DNA of 64,000 nucleotides. It comes from Tritrichomonas musculus. Taxonomy: Eukaryota; Parabasalia; Tritrichomonadida; Tritrichomonadidae. Below the pieces are notes generated by a model, which did no database searches, was not told the origin of the DNA, and was given only the letters and a program-made list of their open reading frames with translations. Below, in pieces: positions 62,772-64,000 of the stretch. Location: assembly GCA_039105265.1 (NCBI GenBank), contig JAPFFF010000049.1:1-64000 (forward strand), read 5' to 3'. Every line of letters starts with the position of its first letter. Position 1 is the first letter of the stretch. The position numbers and the translations under genes are program-made.

Positions 62772-63521
62772 AGAGTAGATGACACTCTCTCAAATATTGA
62801 TCGTTTAGGCCCCATCTCAAAAAGTTTAAATACAATTAAAATCAACATATATCTTCATGATCATATTATAAATAGCTTTTATAAATTAAAATCAAAATAA
62901 CTTATAAAGTTAAATAAAACCCACAATAGTAATTATTAGCTTTTAATAACTTTTTAACATTCACACTAATTATTTAAAATTTATTCTTAATTTTTATTAA
63001 AAACATGTTTAGAGATTTAGATAAATATTTTTTTACATTCTTGCTAATCAATAGCATAATTATAAAAAAATATATTATTTTTTTAAAAAAAATGACTAAA
63101 TTACCTAAATAGAAAAGAATATAACTCTTTTTGCAGCTATAAAACTGTTTTTCGTTAACAATGATGTATTTTATTTCTTTTCAATTATGATATGCTCATT
63201 TTTTTCATTAAAATATTTGATATAATCAATAATCAAATATTGCGTCATAAGAAAAATTTTGAATAATGTATATAATATATTTGTTGATAATATTGTTCAA
63301 ATTTGTCCAAAAATTTGAGGAAACTCATTTTAATCTCATCTCAATATTTGATAAAATTATGAATCTATTTAATACTTAATTGTAAAAGCGCAGCAATAAA
63401 GCATGAATTTTATTATGAATTAAATCTTATTTAGAATAATCATTTTTATGTTGAATTATTTGATTTTGACATTCCACTTTTTCAATGTGGTCCCCGCATA
63501 TTTACGAGTGTCATCTACTCT
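62772..63521. mobile_element. MITE-like element with 16-bp terminal inverted repeats
   Basis: AGAGTAGATGACACTC at 62772-62787 is the exact reverse complement of 63506-63521. Weaker inverted similarity continues inwards for about 45 more bases (AAATAT, then GG-CC-rich, then GAAAAAGT on one side against AAATATTG, GGCCCCATCTC, AAAAAGT on the other). The 750-base interior is AT-rich and non-coding. No clear target duplication is visible; TTTA flanks both ends loosely. This fits a small non-autonomous DNA transposon whose family I cannot name. Confidence 0.6.
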
Positions 63522-63649
63522 TTAAATATCTAATTTGTTTTAAATTTGACATAATATTTTAATATAAATTATATAACAACCTTACATTTCTCATTTAATC
63601 TCTAATATTCAATCACACTCAATCTCTTAATATCTAATTCAAATATACT

Positions 63650-63940
63650 TTATTTCTTCTTTCGAATTATATTATTATATAATCTTTCATTTAATCACAT
63701 TTAATATAATCTTTTCATGAAATCTTATGATTTTTCATTCAACATCATTATATATCTTCTTTCTAATCATATTTCATTTTATCACATTTAATATAATCTT
63801 TTTCATCAAATCTCATTATACTCCATTCAACATCATTATAAATCTTCTTTCTAATCGTATTTCATTATATCACATTTAATATAATCTTTTTCATAAAATC
63901 TGATCAAACTTTAGTTAACATTATATTTCATTTAGTTGCA
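63650..63940. repeat. Tandem repeat, about three units of 85-105 bp
   Basis: Three imperfect head-to-tail units, each with TCTTCTTTCTAATCATATTT, then ATCACATTTAATATAATCTT, then CATTCAACATCATTATA. The second and third are most alike. Non-coding, near the right edge of the window. Confidence 0.7.
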
Positions 63941-64000
63941 TCATATATCATTCGATTTCATCTTATTCTATATTATAAATATTTGAAAATTCAATTTATT

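Overview
The window looks like an AT-rich, intron-poor protist genome, most probably a parabasalid such as Trichomonas vaginalis. That view rests on long uninterrupted reading frames, start codons only a few bases from their neighbours, and dense packing with Maverick/Polinton virus-like elements, which are known to be unusually abundant in T. vaginalis. No species marker gene is present, so the assignment is an inference.

Layout. 1-5924: a 5.9-kb trinucleotide-based satellite whose minus strand reads as Met/Thr/Glu/Lys repeats. 5925-7050: AT-rich sequence with no supportable gene. About 7.05-31.8 kb: Polinton element 1 (AT-rich), with two fibre-like/penton-like gene cassettes, a GIY-YIG-type protein, protein-primed DNA polymerase B, a helicase remnant, the major capsid protein, a jelly-roll-like protein, a retroviral-type integrase and the start of the packaging ATPase. 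At 31.8 kb a second Polinton (element 2, visibly less AT-rich, 31.8 to about 53.3 kb) is inserted in that ATPase gene. It has a KilA-N protein, PolB (with OTU-like and HNH-like domains), fibre-like protein, a 1243-aa modular protein, integrase, a small amphipathic capsid-associated protein and major capsid protein. About 53.3-61.28 kb: part of a third Polinton (element 3), related to element 2 in protein sequence but AT-rich in codon choice. 61.3-62.1 kb: a small PolB-N-terminus-like gene from yet another copy. 62.1-64 kb: AT-rich sequence with a roughly 750-bp MITE-like element and a roughly 90-bp tandem repeat.

How the parts fit: PolB replicates the linear element from protein-primed ends, the integrase inserts it, the capsid proteins (double-jelly-roll MCP, penton-like and fibre-like proteins) and the packaging ATPase make the virion module. 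The elements are treated here as fossils. Element 1 is interrupted by element 2 and has a few broken genes; element 2 has about one visible break; element 3 is partial.

The most unusual signal is a set of short hairpin-forming repeats placed in frame inside unrelated element genes. Family A has five copies in three genes, family B three copies in two genes. Family C is a hairpin found three times, two of them in an approximately 60-bp inverted repeat that flanks a 9-kb gene block. Presence/absence between the PolB genes of elements 2 and 3 suggests that A and B are insertions tolerated by the host protein, much as Rickettsia palindromic elements are. Other points are divergent gene pairs with only 16-19 bp between start codons, and a TATTTTTG motif repeated just upstream of start codons in element 2.
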